Below are positions 6,019-6,479 of a stretch of DNA of 6,479 nt, piece by piece. The notes beneath the pieces were generated by a model. That model was given only the letters and a program-made list of their open reading frames with translations. It had not been told where the DNA came from and ran no database searches. Source of the stretch: Bacillota bacterium. Lineage in GTDB: Bacteria; Bacillota; Clostridia; Lachnospirales; Lachnospiraceae. The first letter of the stretch is position 1. The number at the start of each line of letters is the position of its first letter. The stretch is from assembly GCA_023412855.1 (NCBI GenBank), contig JAEZRJ010000082.1, forward strand, positions 1 to 6,479. The letters run 5' to 3'. The position numbers and the translations under genes are program-made.

Positions 6019-6479
6019 ACAAATGTTAGAGGAATCGTTTAAGACAATACATTCAGGAGAGGTAGTAGAGGGTACAGTCATTGATGTAAAGCCTGAAGAG
6101 ATTATTCTCAATATTGGTTATAAATCAGATGGTATTTTAACGAGATATGAGTACACCAACGAACCCAATGTGGATTTGACAACAATCGCTAAGCAGGGCG
6201 ATAAGATGGAAGTTAAGATATTGAAAGTAAATGACGGCGAGGGACAAGTTCTTTTAACTTATAAGAGACTTGCTGCTGACAGAGGCAATAAGAGAATCGA
6301 AGAAGCGTTTAATAACAAGGAAGTACTCACCGCAAAGGTTGCTCAGGTTTTAGACGGCGGTTTGAGCGTAGTAGTGGAAGAAGTAAGAATCTTTATTCCG
6401 GCAAGCCTTGTATCGGATGTCTATGAAAAAGATTTGTCCAAATATGCAGGTCAGGAAATTCAGTTTGTTATCAGCGAAT
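5999..6479 (+). CDS. rpsA: S1 RNA-binding domain protein (ribosomal protein S1 homologue), 3'-truncated by window edge
   Basis: The frame runs open from ATG 5999 to the right edge, giving 160 visible residues starting MSELTFEQMLEES. Residues about 20-92 form one S1 domain (GEVVEGTVIDVKPEEIILNI, then KSDGILTRYEY, then VLLTYKRL). A second S1 repeat starts at about 108 (VLTAKVAQVLDGGLSVVV, then IFIPASLV), and more repeats are expected beyond the window. S1 proteins bind mRNA and help ribosomes start translation; in Clostridia the protein is shorter than in E. coli and its exact role is less clear. It starts 20 nt before the ispH stop codon in another frame, with its own strong ribosome binding site, so translation of the two is probably coupled. 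In some clostridia the two are one fused protein; here they are separate. GC here is about 32-42% per 60 nt, lower than cmk. Confidence 0.92.
   Translation, partial: MSELTFEQMLEESFKTIHSGEVVEGTVIDVKPEEIILNIGYKSDGILTRYEYTNEPNVDLTTIAKQGDKMEVKILKVNDGEGQVLLTYKRLAADRGNKRIEEAFNNKEVLTAKVAQVLDGGLSVVVEEVRIFIPASLVSDVYEKDLSKYAGQEIQFVISE

Overview
The window is a compact, almost fully coding stretch of a Gram-positive anaerobe, most likely a member of Clostridia (Lachnospiraceae-like). This is inferred from gene content (an oxaloacetate-decarboxylase/pyruvate-carboxylase type carboxyltransferase without its own biotin domain, and a flavoprotein–cmk–ispH–rpsA gene order), strong AGGAGG-type ribosome binding sites, and moderate GC with AT-rich intergenic DNA. 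All genes are on the + strand. No mobile element, CRISPR array, tRNA or rRNA is visible.

Region 1 (1-1404): the 3' part of a biotin-dependent carboxyltransferase alpha subunit runs in from the left edge. It ends in three consecutive in-frame stop codons and a strong intrinsic terminator. Region 2 (1405-1595): a non-coding spacer dense in inverted repeats, namely a 10-bp perfect hairpin, a GC-rich block with two mutually exclusive pairings, and a small terminator-like hairpin. It is followed by a near-consensus promoter with a palindromic operator at the expected start site. Region 3 (1596-2144): a TetR-family regulator, probably autoregulated.

Region 4 (2145-6479): after a short AT-rich promoter gap comes a tight co-directional run. 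It holds an RpiR/MurR-family SIS-domain regulator, a BaiN/RdsA (HI0933-like) flavoprotein, cytidylate kinase (cmk), HMBPP reductase (ispH) and the start of an S1-domain protein (rpsA), which is cut by the right edge. Gaps are 22, 24 and 34 nt, and then there is a 20-nt overlap, so one operon is likely. The last three genes tie pyrimidine nucleotide supply, isoprenoid synthesis and translation together in an arrangement known from Clostridia; in some clostridia ispH and rpsA are fused, but here they overlap out of frame.

The genes are ordinary. The items most worth a second look are a sharp GC drop inside ispH near 5600, the interlocking TGTGAAA/TTTCACA palindromes between cmk and ispH, the structured spacer before tetR, and the non-fused ispH/rpsA overlap. 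I see no convincing evidence of a wholly new biological system.
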